Assembly: GCF_050717515.1 (NCBI RefSeq)
Contig: NZ_JBOITL010000036.1
Span: 124,001 to 188,000 of the forward strand
Source: Clostridium_AD sp050717515
GTDB lineage: Bacteria > Bacillota > Clostridia > Clostridiales > Clostridiaceae
Direction of reading: 5' to 3'
Length of the DNA: 64,000 bases
In this document: positions 26,683 to 35,912 of the stretch, piece by piece
Layout of the letters: each line of letters opens with the position of its first letter
Numbering within the stretch: the stretch's first letter is position 1
The notes under the pieces: model-generated
What the model saw: the letters and a program-made list of their open reading frames with translations, nothing else
Databases searched by the model: none
What the model was told of the DNA's origin: nothing
Program-made: the position numbers and the translations under genes

Positions 26683-27474
26683 TTATTTTTCTCCTTTAAG
26701 TTCATTTATTTCCTTATCTTTTAGTTCTATTATCTTTTCATATTTTGCTTCCATCTCGATCCAATTTTTATTTAGTAGATTTATTAGAGAAGCCATCTCA
26801 TCGGAACTACCTGCTATACGATTAAATAATAGTAAATTAAGTGCTAGCACTTCTGGAATTTCCTTATGAGAATATCTTAGCTGATGGTCGATTTCACCAT
26901 AGCCTTCCTCAAATATTGTTCTCACCTGAATCTCAGCTATAACCTTTTGACTGGTAGGAAAAAATTCTATCAAATAGTGTACAGAACGATATCCTGATTT
27001 TCTAGAATGAATTTGAATATTAAGTTCGTCAAACCTTTTAGTATCATCACCTTCACGAACATTGGCAGTTATTTCAATTACTTTCCAAGTACTATAAATA
27101 AAATTGTGTATATCTTCCCAATCTTCTTTAAAAATATGTATTGCGCGAACCCCTATTAAATCATTTATTTCTTCTTTATAGTTTTCCATGGAGAATTGAA
27201 ATTCTGCGCCATATTTTTCTTTTCGCCCTGATGTCTTTCTAATAATCTTCTCAATTAACCTATCCGATTCTTTAACTCTAGACTTTACTGAATGTATTTT
27301 TTTATGTGTTCTTAGAGTATCTGCAATAAATCCAGCCTGACTTTCATAACTACTCCTATAGCTATCAAAGTCAGTATATATTTCATTTAATACCCACCAA
27401 TCTATTTCATTTTTAATGATATCCGCTTCTGTAATATGAGTTTTCTTGAAGAATTCTTCTTTTATAAGATTCAT
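26683..27474 (-). CDS. RelA/SpoT synthetase-domain protein (GTP pyrophosphokinase family)
   Basis: A 263-residue protein with a single nucleotide-synthetase domain and no HD, TGS or ACT domains. Visible are IKSRV-like (VKSRVKESDRLIEKI), EINDLIGVRAIHIFKEDWEDI, YRSVHYLIEF and AEIQVRTIFEEGYGEIDHQLRYS. This resembles larger relatives of the small alarmone synthetases, with a C-terminal coiled coil. It may add (p)ppGpp or a related alarmone independently of relA at 4764-6947; some members of this domain family pyrophosphorylate other targets. TAGGGGGAAAGC precedes the ATG. Confidence 0.85.
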   Translation of the reverse strand: MNLIKEEFFKKTHITEADIIKNEIDWWVLNEIYTDFDSYRSSYESQAGFIADTLRTHKKIHSVKSRVKESDRLIEKIIRKTSGRKEKYGAEFQFSMENYKEEINDLIGVRAIHIFKEDWEDIHNFIYSTWKVIEITANVREGDDTKRFDELNIQIHSRKSGYRSVHYLIEFFPTSQKVIAEIQVRTIFEEGYGEIDHQLRYSHKEIPEVLALNLLLFNRIAGSSDEMASLINLLNKNWIEMEAKYEKIIELKDKEINELKGEK

Positions 27475-27516
27475 GCTTTCCCCCTAATTAATATGCTTTA
27501 GGATTTCAGTATATTA

Positions 27517-28377
27517 TTAACATTTTTCATATACACTAATATTAAAATGAAGTAGGGTTGAAAGTTTAGAAGTTCCACTGGCTTTTTCTCTCATACAATT
27601 ATCAAAAGTCCAATAATAAGGAGTCATTGCAATAAGATTCTTTACATGCTCCCCATCGTCTATATGAATATCGTACTTAACTTCTGCTCTGTCAATTAAC
27701 TTAAATCCCTCAAAGGAAATTTCTTTTTCTTCATGTTCTCTAGGGTTTACATATAATATTTCTTTTAACCCATATAAATGTTGAATACCAGGTGTTACAA
27801 CAATTAACTTGCCCTTATCCACTAGAACCCTCTTAAGCTCAGTCTCATCAGAAGGTGCAAAGTTTCTGATAATAATATCTATGGTATTTGTCATTATAGG
27901 TAAGTTAAAATTACTTCCAACTATAAAGTGTATTTTTTTATCTCTTTTAGTTGCATACGTAACTGCAGCTTTTGAAATGTCTACACCGAAAAATTCAAAC
28001 TTATTTTTTTGAGTAATGTTAGGTTCACTGCTATATATATCTTCCTTTAATTTCCATAAAAAATACCCTTCTCCACATCCAGCATCAAGTATATTTATAT
28101 TGTTTCCACTTATATTTGATATTATTACCTCGCTTAATTTTTCAGAAAAAGTGTGATAATAACCTTTATTTAAAAAATCTCTCCGACCTTCCATCATTTC
28201 TTTACTGTCCCCAGGCTCTTTTGTGTTCTTTTGATTAGCAAGCAAAAGATTAATATATCCTTTGCTTGCTATATCGTAACTATGATTATTTTTACATATG
28301 TATTGTTTTTCATGTTTTTTTAAACACAAATTGCAAACAGGACATTTTAATATAGATTCCATATTTTCTGTTGTCAC
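27517..28377 (-). CDS. 23S rRNA (guanine-N1-)-methyltransferase, RlmA-like
   Basis: A 286-residue SAM-dependent methyltransferase. A zinc finger near the N-terminus (CPVCNLCLKKHEKQYIC) is followed by SYDIASKGYINLL, GDSKEMMEGRRDFLNKGYYHTFSE and the SAM motif ILDAGCGEGYFLWKL, then FFGVDISKAAVTYATKR. These match RlmA(I)/RlmA(II), which methylate G745 or G748 in 23S rRNA and influence macrolide sensitivity. The start is GTG at 28375-28377, 4 bp after the stop of the transporter gene upstream, so the genes are coupled. Confidence 0.88.
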   Translation of the reverse strand: MTTENMESILKCPVCNLCLKKHEKQYICKNNHSYDIASKGYINLLLANQKNTKEPGDSKEMMEGRRDFLNKGYYHTFSEKLSEVIISNISGNNINILDAGCGEGYFLWKLKEDIYSSEPNITQKNKFEFFGVDISKAAVTYATKRDKKIHFIVGSNFNLPIMTNTIDIIIRNFAPSDETELKRVLVDKGKLIVVTPGIQHLYGLKEILYVNPREHEEKEISFEGFKLIDRAEVKYDIHIDDGEHVKNLIAMTPYYWTFDNCMREKASGTSKLSTLLHFNISVYEKC

Positions 28378-28381
28378 AAAA

Positions 28382-29431
28382 TCACTGCCTTCCTTTTAAT
28401 TCACTTTTAATGTGATCTTTTTCGCTTAAATCCACTCCAATTATATCTAATAAGAATATAAATATTGGTATTCCAAGGAGTAGACCCCAAATGCCCATAA
28501 AATGTTCTGAAACTATTAATGTAACAAAAGTAAAAAACACAGGGAGATTGGTGGTGTCAGACATAAGCTTTGGGTTTAAAACATAACTTTCAATAGCATG
28601 AATTATAAAAATCATAATAAGCACAAAAACCACTTTAATTAGTCCCCCTATTTTAAACGCAATTAAACACAGTGGAATTAATGAAATAAATACCCCAGCT
28701 ACAGGTACAAGACTTAAAATAAATATCATAAATGCTAGAGCAAATAATTGAGGAAAGCCCATTATAGTAAGTCCAATAATTGATAATACTGTGTTTATAA
28801 TAGCTATCATTATTTGAGCCTGTATTACTTTACCAAAAGAATTTAAAAAATTATTTCCAAAATAGCTAAAGTAGTTATATTCCACTGATATTTTGCTCCC
28901 TTTAAACATATATATAAATTTTAAGATACTGTCTTTCTCTAATATAAATATAAAGCTTAGTAAAAGTGCCATAAAAAAATTCAAGCTCCATTTTCCAAAA
29001 TCAGCTACAAAAAGCATTATACTTTGTATACCAGATTTTGCATAGCTCGCTATGTCAATTTTCTCTAACATTGGTGTTAAATAAACCATTACTCCACTAT
29101 TACTCTCGGGAAATTTAATATACTCCATTTTATCTAGGATAAGTATACTTTCTGATATAGCAATTGGTATATACTTAACTAAGAGAAGAACTATAGTTGC
29201 TGCCATAAACATATATATAATTATGGTAATAATAGTTGGATTTACTTTTATAACCCTGTTAATTTGCTTAACTATTAAAGACTGTAAACTATTTGCTAAA
29301 TAAGTAATCATAAAAGTTAATAAAATCAAATTAAAAATTGATCTTATTAAATATGCGAATAGTACTAATGCTAGCAATAACACTATTTTTATTACTGTTT
29401 CTCTCTGGAATAACCGCTTAACTGTTTGCAT
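28382..29431 (-). CDS. AI-2E family transporter
   Basis: A 349-residue polytopic membrane protein. It has an N-terminal helix pair, an extracytoplasmic loop, and the conserved C-terminal block with GKVIQAQIMIAIINTVLSIIGL, FPQLFALAFMIFILSLVPVAG and SDTTNLPVFFTFVTL, typical of the AI-2E family. Members export varied substrates or act as Na+(Li+)/H+ antiporters; the substrate here is open. GAAGGAGCACC precedes the ATG. It is transcribed with the rRNA methyltransferase. Confidence 0.88.
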   Translation of the reverse strand: MQTVKRLFQRETVIKIVLLLALVLFAYLIRSIFNLILLTFMITYLANSLQSLIVKQINRVIKVNPTIITIIIYMFMAATIVLLLVKYIPIAISESILILDKMEYIKFPESNSGVMVYLTPMLEKIDIASYAKSGIQSIMLFVADFGKWSLNFFMALLLSFIFILEKDSILKFIYMFKGSKISVEYNYFSYFGNNFLNSFGKVIQAQIMIAIINTVLSIIGLTIMGFPQLFALAFMIFILSLVPVAGVFISLIPLCLIAFKIGGLIKVVFVLIMIFIIHAIESYVLNPKLMSDTTNLPVFFTFVTLIVSEHFMGIWGLLLGIPIFIFLLDIIGVDLSEKDHIKSELKGRQ

Positions 29432-29615
29432 TCAAGGTGCTCCTTCATTTGTTTTATTTATTTATTTATTTTTAACTATTTCATTATAGCAAATCATTTA
29501 ACTGATTTCTATAAATAATTATTATTATAATAGGTGAAGAATGTGTAAAATGGTGTATAATATTAATATATATAATTTTATATATATTAATTAGAAAGTT
29601 TGGTGGTGATAATAA

Positions 29616-29876
29616 ATGAAACCAGTAATTATGTTTGTAACTGAATGGTGTCCCTATTGCAAAAAAGCACTTACTTGGATGGCTGATATAAAAAAACAAA
29701 ATCCTGAATATGCTGATATTGAAATTAAAATAATTGATGAAGAACTTCAACCGGATATAGCAAAGCAATACACTTACTATTATGTACCTACCTATTATGT
29801 AGACGGAGTTAAAATTCATGAAGGCGCTGCCTCTAAAAATATTGTTAACAAAGTATTTGAAATGGCATTAAAATAG
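29616..29876 (+). CDS. Thioredoxin/glutaredoxin-like protein, CPYC active site
   Basis: An 86-residue thiol oxidoreductase with the redox pair Cys12-Pro-Tyr-Cys15 (EWCPYCKKAL), the cis-proline region YYVPTYYVDG and a C-terminal helix. The small size and CPYC motif are glutaredoxin-like, while clostridia normally use it without glutathione, so the reducing partner is unclear. A TATAAT lies at about 29566-29571, and TGGTGGTGATAAATG gives the start. It ends at the shared terminator 29891-29941. Confidence 0.88.
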   Translation: MKPVIMFVTEWCPYCKKALTWMADIKKQNPEYADIEIKIIDEELQPDIAKQYTYYYVPTYYVDGVKIHEGAASKNIVNKVFEMALK

Positions 29877-29890
29877 AAAAATTTATATTA

Positions 29891-29941
29891 GGCATCTAAA
29901 AAAATACTAGTAATTAGACTAGTTATTTTTTTTTAGATGCC
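29891..29941. terminator. Bidirectional terminator
   Basis: GGCATCTAAAAAAATA and TATTTTTTTTTAGATGCC form a long stem with an inner CTAGT/ACTAG pair, placed between convergent genes at 29876 and 29943; both arms supply U-tracts. Confidence 0.8.
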
Positions 29942-29942
29942 T

Positions 29943-30653
29943 TTATTTTTGGTAATGTTGTGCTTCTATCCTAAACTTCTTTTCCATATCTTTATAAGCA
30001 CTTAAACTCTGAATCCTTATAAGAAAAAAATCTATACCTTTTTCCATATTTATAATGCACTTTCTCATTTTTGCTAAAGCTACTTTGTCTGCAATTATTT
30101 TTCTATTATATTTTTCTATACTATTGTTATCACATTGTTTTTTTTGCCTGATAACCTCTTTTCTTTTATTACATTGTACAATTTCAGATTTTATACTAAG
30201 TTCATCAGAATATTTCAAAAATACCCTTCTATAGCTCTTAAAAAATATTTTCTTAATAATTTTAAATTTTTCCCTTTTAAGAAAAATTCGAAGAGCTCCA
30301 TTATATTTTTCACTTTGTCTTCGCTCTTGTATTATTTTATTTTCTAATTTATTCATATGTAGTTTAATCACCTTAATCTCTTGCTTGTGTTGTTTGATTT
30401 TATCTTTAAGCTCTATTTGCGTTTTCTCAAAGCCCTTTATTTTTGATTTGTTTATATCTATATTTCTTATAAACTCTTTTTCATATATGTCTATTTCTTC
30501 AGCCTCAAACACTGCTATCTTTAAAAGATTACATATGTCATTTCTAAATTTAGTTAAAGCTTCAACTTGACTTTTCATTCCTTCTAAAAGAGACCCACTT
30601 AATTTAAATTCTATTAGAATAGCATTGTATATTTCATTATCTTCTACCATCAT
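29943..30653 (-). CDS. Coiled-coil protein of unknown function
   Basis: A 236-residue, very lysine- and glutamate-rich protein. Residues about 60-125 form a long heptad-type coiled coil (DINKSKIKGFEKTQIELKDK then KQHKQEIKVIKLHMNKLENK), with more helix toward the end. No signal peptide, membrane segment or catalytic motif is visible. I do not recognise a family. AAAAGAGGTATTAACAACA precedes ATG-ATG. A scaffold or structural role would be a guess. Confidence 0.6.
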   Translation of the reverse strand: MMVEDNEIYNAILIEFKLSGSLLEGMKSQVEALTKFRNDICNLLKIAVFEAEEIDIYEKEFIRNIDINKSKIKGFEKTQIELKDKIKQHKQEIKVIKLHMNKLENKIIQERRQSEKYNGALRIFLKREKFKIIKKIFFKSYRRVFLKYSDELSIKSEIVQCNKRKEVIRQKKQCDNNSIEKYNRKIIADKVALAKMRKCIINMEKGIDFFLIRIQSLSAYKDMEKKFRIEAQHYQK

Positions 30654-30970
30654 TGTTGTTAATACCTCTTTTCCTGCTTAAATCCAATAATTACACAAAT
30701 GTATTTTACCATATTTGTGCAATTTCTGCAAAGCTCTATAATCTTACAATACTTCTTATAGAAATGGCAGTGTGCTATTTTTATAGCTATATCATAAAGC
30801 TAAAAGATTCCTTATTACAATACGCAATAGACGCTACAGAAGTTGCTATTAAATGATCTTTTTAATATATAATTTTAAAATTTTATTTTACGCATATCTT
30901 TTTAAGTCCTGGTTATACTATTATTGTAGTCAACTAGCCAACATTAAACTTATAAAGGGAGATGTTAGTT

Positions 30971-31039
30971 ATGTTAATCAATAGATTTATAGTTTTAAGC
31001 GTAGGCAGTATTGCTAAAGCTAAGAACGGAGATTACTAA
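30971..31039 (+). CDS. 22-residue micro-ORF in its own transcription unit
   Basis: ATG at 30971 opens a 22-codon frame (MLINRFIVLS then VGSIAKAKNGDY) ending TAA at 31037. AAAGGGAGATG is a good ribosome site 7-8 bases upstream, and a strong stem terminator begins 34 bp after the stop. No larger frame overlaps on either strand. The N-terminal half is hydrophobic and the C-terminal half polar, like a short membrane-targeted peptide, toxin or signalling leader. The family is unknown. Between stop and terminator another small dyad (TCCATAT/ATATGGA) is present. Confidence 0.5.
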   Translation: MLINRFIVLSVGSIAKAKNGDY

Positions 31040-31072
31040 GTAAGTCCATATGAAATTTAAAATATGGATTAG

Positions 31073-31109
31073 TAAAGCCAATGATTATTTAATATAATCA
31101 TTGGCTTTA
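31073..31109. terminator. Bidirectional terminator, micro-ORF/helicase
   Basis: TAAAGCCAATGATTAT (31073-31088) pairs perfectly with ATAATCATTGGCTTTA (31094-31109), placed between the plus-strand micro-ORF and the convergent helicase gene. Confidence 0.85.
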
Positions 31110-31125
31110 TGCATTTCATCTTATT

Positions 31126-32400
31126 TTATCTTGCTGCTCTAGCATTTCTAGGTTGTTGTCTTCCGGATTGATTTCTTTCATTTCTTCTTGCATAGCCATT
31201 TGCTCCTGACTTTCCAGTAGAGGCTTTCTTTGTATTATCCTTAGTAACTACTATTGGTAAATTACTTGCAGGATAAGGATGATCCTCTATTACTGGTATT
31301 GATTTTGCAATAACCTTCTGAATATCCTTTAGGAAATCTTTTTCTTCTGCGTCACAAAATGAAATTGCTACTCCACCAAGTCCTGCCCTGCCAGTTCTTC
31401 CTATTCTATGTACATAGGTTTCTGGTATATTAGGCAGATCAAAATTGATTACATGAGACAATTCATCAACATCTATACCTCTTGCTGCTATATCTGTTGC
31501 TACTAGTACCCTTGTAATACCAGCCTTAAAATTATTTAAGGCAAGTTGCCTAGCACTTTGTGATTTATTCCCGTGAATAGCTTGAGCCTCTATACCTGAA
31601 TTATTTAGGTCTTTAGTTATTTTATTTGCTCCGTGCTTTGTTCTTGAGAATACCAAAGCAGAAACTATGGACTTATCTTGCAGCAAATGAATTAGTAGAG
31701 GCTTTTTATCTTTTTTATCCACAAAATATACTGATTGCTCAATAATTTCAATTGTAGAAGAAACAGGTGTTACCGCTACCTTTACTGGATCCACAAGAAT
31801 AGAATCCACTAGCTTTGAAATTTCTGGTGGCATAGTCGCTGAGAATAGCATGGTTTGTCTGATTTTAGGTAGTTGCGCTATAACTTTTTTTACATCGCGC
31901 AAGAATCCCATATCAAGCATACGATCTGCCTCATCAAGTACAAACATTTCCACATGATGTATGTTAATGAATTTCTGTTGCATTAAGTCAAGTAGCCTAC
32001 CAGTAGTTGCAATTAAAATATCTACTCCGCCTTTTAGTGCATCAGTTTGTTTTTTTTGTGACACGCCTCCAAAAATAACTGCACTAGTAAGATTCATATG
32101 TGCACTGTAGGCATCAAAGCTTTCTCCAATTTGAATTGCCAGTTCTCTAGTTGGTGCCAGGATTAGAGCCTTTATATTTTTAGGTCCCTTTATCACTTTT
32201 TGCTTTCCACAAAGAATTTGAAGTATAGGAATTGCAAAGGCTGCTGTCTTTCCAGTGCCTGTTTGAGCACAACCTAGAAAGTCTTTTCCATTCAATATAC
32301 TAGGAATTGCAGCTTCCTGTATAGGTGTAGCCTCCACATAGCCTTCAGTTTCTAGTGCTTTTTTTATTGGCGTAATAAGATTTAAGTTTTCGAATAACAT
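31126..32400 (-). CDS. DEAD-box ATP-dependent RNA helicase (RhlE/CshA-like)
   Basis: A 424-residue RNA helicase that unwinds short duplexes in ribosome assembly and mRNA decay, often needed at low temperature. Motifs in order: Q motif with TPIQEAAIPS, I AQTGTGKTAAF, Ia PTRELAIQI, Ib TTGRLLD, II DEAD, III SAT, then VLVATDIAARGIDV (V) and HRIGRTGRAG (VI). The C-terminal tail is rich in Arg, Gly, Asn and Gln, as in RhlE-type enzymes that bind RNA with the tail. AAAAGGAGAAAATA precedes the ATG. Confidence 0.95.
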   Translation of the reverse strand: MLFENLNLITPIKKALETEGYVEATPIQEAAIPSILNGKDFLGCAQTGTGKTAAFAIPILQILCGKQKVIKGPKNIKALILAPTRELAIQIGESFDAYSAHMNLTSAVIFGGVSQKKQTDALKGGVDILIATTGRLLDLMQQKFINIHHVEMFVLDEADRMLDMGFLRDVKKVIAQLPKIRQTMLFSATMPPEISKLVDSILVDPVKVAVTPVSSTIEIIEQSVYFVDKKDKKPLLIHLLQDKSIVSALVFSRTKHGANKITKDLNNSGIEAQAIHGNKSQSARQLALNNFKAGITRVLVATDIAARGIDVDELSHVINFDLPNIPETYVHRIGRTGRAGLGGVAISFCDAEEKDFLKDIQKVIAKSIPVIEDHPYPASNLPIVVTKDNTKKASTGKSGANGYARRNERNQSGRQQPRNARAAR

Positions 32401-32808
32401 TATTTTCTCCTTTTGAAGTGGCTGTCTTGAACTTTAAATGTCGCAAATCACTGATATCCTGTTATGAATCTTCTTGAAAATTGGAAACAACAACTTTCGT
32501 GCATGATTATATTGCATCTAAGAAACCACCCTTTATTAGTGATATGAGTATATTTAGGCTGATTAATCTTCATTTTAACTCTGACTTTATGGGTCTTTAT
32601 TTATAAATAAATTTGTTTCACTTATATCAACTTAATTTTATATTTATTTTAATTTAAATGTTCGTTGCACTCATATTTTTTAATTATAACATATTTCTAC
32701 CTTTCTTGCTATTCTTCTAATGGATTGTAGCTAAAGTGAATATAAATGTTCTTTTATCATAAACTATGTGTACAAAAATATATTTTATTTAAAGAAGGAG
32801 CTATTTTT
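32401..32808. other. Intergenic region between divergent helicase and SDR genes
   Basis: No credible gene is seen in this 408-bp AT-rich gap. Positions 32401-32530 would be the helicase leader; long leaders are common for cold-induced DEAD-box genes, but no named riboswitch or cold-shock box is recognised. Promoters for both directions should lie here. The SDR ribosome site AAGGAG is at about 32795-32800. Confidence 0.4.
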
Positions 32809-33678
32809 ATGAATGAAAACTTTAATTTTCCTACCAGCGTGCCTGAACAAAAACAAAATAAACAGCCAGGACTCGAGTCACTTATGAATCCAAGACCTAT
32901 TTTTGAAAATCCAGATTGCATAGGCTCTGGCAAATTAATAAATAAAGTTGCCTTAATTACAGGCGGTGATAGTGGCATTGGAAAAGCAATTGCTTTGTCT
33001 TATGCCAGAGAAGGCGCAGATATAGCCATAGTATATCTTGATGAGCATGAGGATGCAGAAGAAACAAAAAAACTCATTGAAATAAAAGGTAGAAAGTGTA
33101 TTTTGATCCCCGGAGATATAGGAGAAGATGCTTTCTGTAATGAGGCTGTAACCAAAACAATAAATGAACTTGGCAAAATAGATATTCTTGTGAACAACGC
33201 TGCAGAGCAACATCCTCAAAATAGTATTGAAGATATTACAGTGGATCAACTAGAAAAAACCTTTAAAACCAATATCTTTTCCATGTTTTATATGGTCAAA
33301 GCTGCATTACCTCATTTAAAAGAAGGTGCTACAATTATAAATACTTCCTCTGTTACAGCTTATGAAGGTCATAAAACTCTAATTGATTATTCCTCAACTA
33401 AGGGCGCAATAGTTACCTTTACTCGTTCCCTATCTCTTTCTCTGGTAAGTAGAAAAATACGAGTTAATGCTGTGGCCCCAGGTCCTATATGGACGCCTCT
33501 TATACCCGCGTCCTTTAGTGCCAGTGAGGTCGGTAAATTTGGAAATAAAACTCCCATGGGAAGACCTGGTCAACCTGTGGAACTTGCTGAAACTTATGTA
33601 TTTTTAGCTTCCGAAGGTGCCTCCTATATAAGTGGCGAAACTATCCATGTCAATGGTGGCGTAGTGATAAATGGCTAG
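32809..33678 (+). CDS. Short-chain dehydrogenase/reductase (general-stress YdaD/YhdF type)
   Basis: A 289-residue NAD(P)-dependent oxidoreductase. The start is ATG 32809 (MNENFNFP), since AAGGAGCTATTTTT precedes it. After an N-terminal extension typical of the glucose/ribitol-like stress SDRs come the Rossmann motif ITGGDSGIGKA, NNAAEQHPQ, catalytic Ser in NTSSVTAYEGH, YSSTKGA (YxxxK) and VAPGPIWTPLIP. The C-terminus YISGETIHVNGG is conserved. Substrate unknown. Confidence 0.92.
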   Translation: MNENFNFPTSVPEQKQNKQPGLESLMNPRPIFENPDCIGSGKLINKVALITGGDSGIGKAIALSYAREGADIAIVYLDEHEDAEETKKLIEIKGRKCILIPGDIGEDAFCNEAVTKTINELGKIDILVNNAAEQHPQNSIEDITVDQLEKTFKTNIFSMFYMVKAALPHLKEGATIINTSSVTAYEGHKTLIDYSSTKGAIVTFTRSLSLSLVSRKIRVNAVAPGPIWTPLIPASFSASEVGKFGNKTPMGRPGQPVELAETYVFLASEGASYISGETIHVNGGVVING

Positions 33679-33777
33679 TGCCACCTACGTGGCAAGTGGC
33701 ATCTTTATCCACACATATAATAAGAATTCATAGGCAATTATATATAGCAAAAGTATTTTTGAAAAGGAGATATTCTT

Positions 33778-34713
33778 ATGAAGAAACACTCTGCTTTAAT
33801 TTTTGCTACTAGTTTTCTTTACATCATAGTAAATATAGCAATACCCCCTGTTGCAAATGCTATTTTTACTAAGGAAAATACTAATATATATAATGTGAAA
33901 ATGAAGCAAGACCTACTATGCCTAATGATAGCTTATCCTGAATATATCACAAATATTGAAGAAAAAAATGGGCATGTATATTTAGTGCTTAAGTCTGGTA
34001 AAAAACTTCTGTACGATGACAACCTAAGAAAAAATTCACAAGAAAAACTAACAAACCCAGACCTTCAAGATACTCTAGAACAAATATATCCCCTTTCACC
34101 TGTTCGAACCATTATGAAAACAGATTATGACCCTGGTCGTGCGCGTTCCTATGGGTTATTAACAGAAATTTATGGTTCTTCTAAAAAAGATATAGAATCT
34201 AGACTTACAAAAGTTAAAGTAGGCTACAACAATTATCAATTCAATATGAGTAGCGGTGCAGCGAGTTCACTGCAAGCTGTTATGAATGAAGTAATGCCCC
34301 TTTCGCAAACAAACCGCAATGTAAGAAAATGTCTTTTACCCTGCAGTGGTACTTTTAATTACCGGGTAATTTCAGGCACAAGTAGGTTAAGTCCTCACGC
34401 TTTTGGAATTGCTATAGATCTCGCTAGTGACAAAAGAGATTATTGGAAATGGGCATCAAAAGAAGATGGAGAAAAAAGATTAGCCTCCTATTCCAGTGAA
34501 CTTGTAGAAATTTTTGAAAACAACGGCTTTGTTTGGGGAGGTAAATGGTCACACTTTGATATTCTACATTTCGAGTATAGGCCTGAAATAATTTTAAAGG
34601 CACGTTATTTTACAGCTAATGTGGATTCAACAAAATCATGGTATGAAGGTGCAGCATTACAGCAAGTGGTTATAAAAAATGCTATAGAAAAAATTAATGC
34701 ACTAATAAAATAA
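33778..34713 (+). CDS. Secreted M15-family D-Ala-D-Ala carboxypeptidase-like protein
   Basis: A 311-residue exported zinc peptidase predicted to trim peptidoglycan stem peptides. The N-terminal signal (SALIFATSFLYIIVNIAIPP) is followed by a linker and a C-terminal M15 fold with SRLSPHAFGIAIDLA (His and Asp zinc ligands) and GGKWSHFDILHFEYRP (third ligand and catalytic region). AAAAGGAGATATTCTT precedes the ATG. It forms an operon with the amidase-domain protein 17 bp downstream, so both probably act at the cell wall. Confidence 0.88.
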   Translation: MKKHSALIFATSFLYIIVNIAIPPVANAIFTKENTNIYNVKMKQDLLCLMIAYPEYITNIEEKNGHVYLVLKSGKKLLYDDNLRKNSQEKLTNPDLQDTLEQIYPLSPVRTIMKTDYDPGRARSYGLLTEIYGSSKKDIESRLTKVKVGYNNYQFNMSSGAASSLQAVMNEVMPLSQTNRNVRKCLLPCSGTFNYRVISGTSRLSPHAFGIAIDLASDKRDYWKWASKEDGEKRLASYSSELVEIFENNGFVWGGKWSHFDILHFEYRPEIILKARYFTANVDSTKSWYEGAALQQVVIKNAIEKINALIK

Positions 34714-34729
34714 TAGGAGTAACAATATT

Positions 34730-35845
34730 ATGAATATTTTTAAAGGGTCAAATTTACAATGGTCCAAAAATAGATTGTTTATATTTATAATACTTCTTTT
34801 ATTGGTACAGCTATGCTTTCCTAGCTACAGCTATGCTGCGACAGATGAAGAAAAAAAAGAAGTTACTAGTTATATAGAACAAATTTTTCAAAGTAGAAAC
34901 AAAGCTATACTAAGTGGTGATTTAGAATTAATTAAATCAATTTATAATCTTAAAACCAAATATGGGACTTGGGCTTATGAATATGAAAAAAGAAAGATGA
35001 ATTATATTAATAATTGGACACAAAAACAAGGAATTAAGTTTATAGATATCAAACCAACAGTAATTGTAAAAACAATCAAAGGTGGCATTGATAATTTTTA
35101 CATTTACCTATTGTGTTCCACAGAATATAAATATGTATATGAAAACCAACTTGAAATAGAAAATATTTCAAAAATTGGCACCTATCACATATTACAACTT
35201 ACTAGCAAAGAGGGTTCTTGGGTAATTTCTAAAGAATGGTATAAAGATCCTTTTGGAGATTCACTAAACTTAGATAATATTAAAGCAGATTCTATAAAAA
35301 GTTATATACTATCTCAAAATGCTAAAGATTTATCCACCCTAGACAAAAGAAGAACAAAAGCTACAGAATATGCTGATAAATATTGTGGTGCTGCAAGTAC
35401 CGCAGAATTTGAATATAAGTATAATAAAGAATATAGGGACTATAATCCTCAGGGTGGTGATTGTGCAAACTTTGCCTCACAAATTCTTTTTGAAGGTGGA
35501 AAATTCAGAAAAAATTCTGCATGGAACTACGACAAAAATGGAGCAACAAGAGCTTGGCTCAACGCAGATGGCTTTAAAAAATACATGGTATATAGTGGTA
35601 GAGCCTCAGTAATTGCTTATGGTAGCTACGATAAAGTATATAAGGCTAGTTACAAACTACTACCAGGAGATTTTGTTGCCTATGAAAAGAAAAATGACAT
35701 CACTCACATTTCTGTTGTTACAGGTGCTGATTCCAGAGGGTACTCCTTGGTTAGTTGTCATAATTCAGATAGAAATAAAGTGCCTTGGGACCTTGGATGG
35801 AGCAATAAAAGCATTAAGTTTTGGTTAGTTAGAGTTCATTATTAA
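34730..35845 (+). CDS. Secreted protein with putative amidase domain (Amidase_6)
   Basis: A 371-residue exported protein. A membrane-type signal sequence (LFIFIILLLLVQLCFPSYSYA) ends near residue 36. The C-terminal half from about residue 205 is an Amidase_6 domain: YADKYCGAAST, NPQGGDCANFASQILFEGG with likely nucleophile Cys245, and DITHISVVTG with His326, ending SNKSIKFWLVRVHY. NlpC/P60-like or CHAP-like peptidoglycan hydrolysis is inferred. It is co-transcribed with the M15 gene and ends at a terminator. Confidence 0.88.
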   Translation: MNIFKGSNLQWSKNRLFIFIILLLLVQLCFPSYSYAATDEEKKEVTSYIEQIFQSRNKAILSGDLELIKSIYNLKTKYGTWAYEYEKRKMNYINNWTQKQGIKFIDIKPTVIVKTIKGGIDNFYIYLLCSTEYKYVYENQLEIENISKIGTYHILQLTSKEGSWVISKEWYKDPFGDSLNLDNIKADSIKSYILSQNAKDLSTLDKRRTKATEYADKYCGAASTAEFEYKYNKEYRDYNPQGGDCANFASQILFEGGKFRKNSAWNYDKNGATRAWLNADGFKKYMVYSGRASVIAYGSYDKVYKASYKLLPGDFVAYEKKNDITHISVVTGADSRGYSLVSCHNSDRNKVPWDLGWSNKSIKFWLVRVHY

Positions 35846-35852
35846 TAAAACT

Positions 35853-35889
35853 ATTAAAAGCTGAGAGCATTAACCCCTCAGCTTTTAAT
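35853..35889. terminator. Terminator of M15-amidase operon
   Basis: ATTAAAAGCTGAG (35853-35865) pairs with CTCAGCTTTTAAT (35877-35889), between the plus-strand amidase gene and the convergent rnj gene; usable in both directions. Confidence 0.8.
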
Positions 35890-35912
35890 TGTCACTTGGA
35901 TGGACTTGTTTC

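Noticed and set aside
29484..29819. Minus-strand frame of 111 codons
   Set aside because: It lies antisense to the thioredoxin-like gene and shows only AT-driven hydrophobic residues.
30653..30856. Plus-strand frame of 67 codons
   Set aside because: No ribosome site or family match, and AT-rich composition; it reads through a promoter region.
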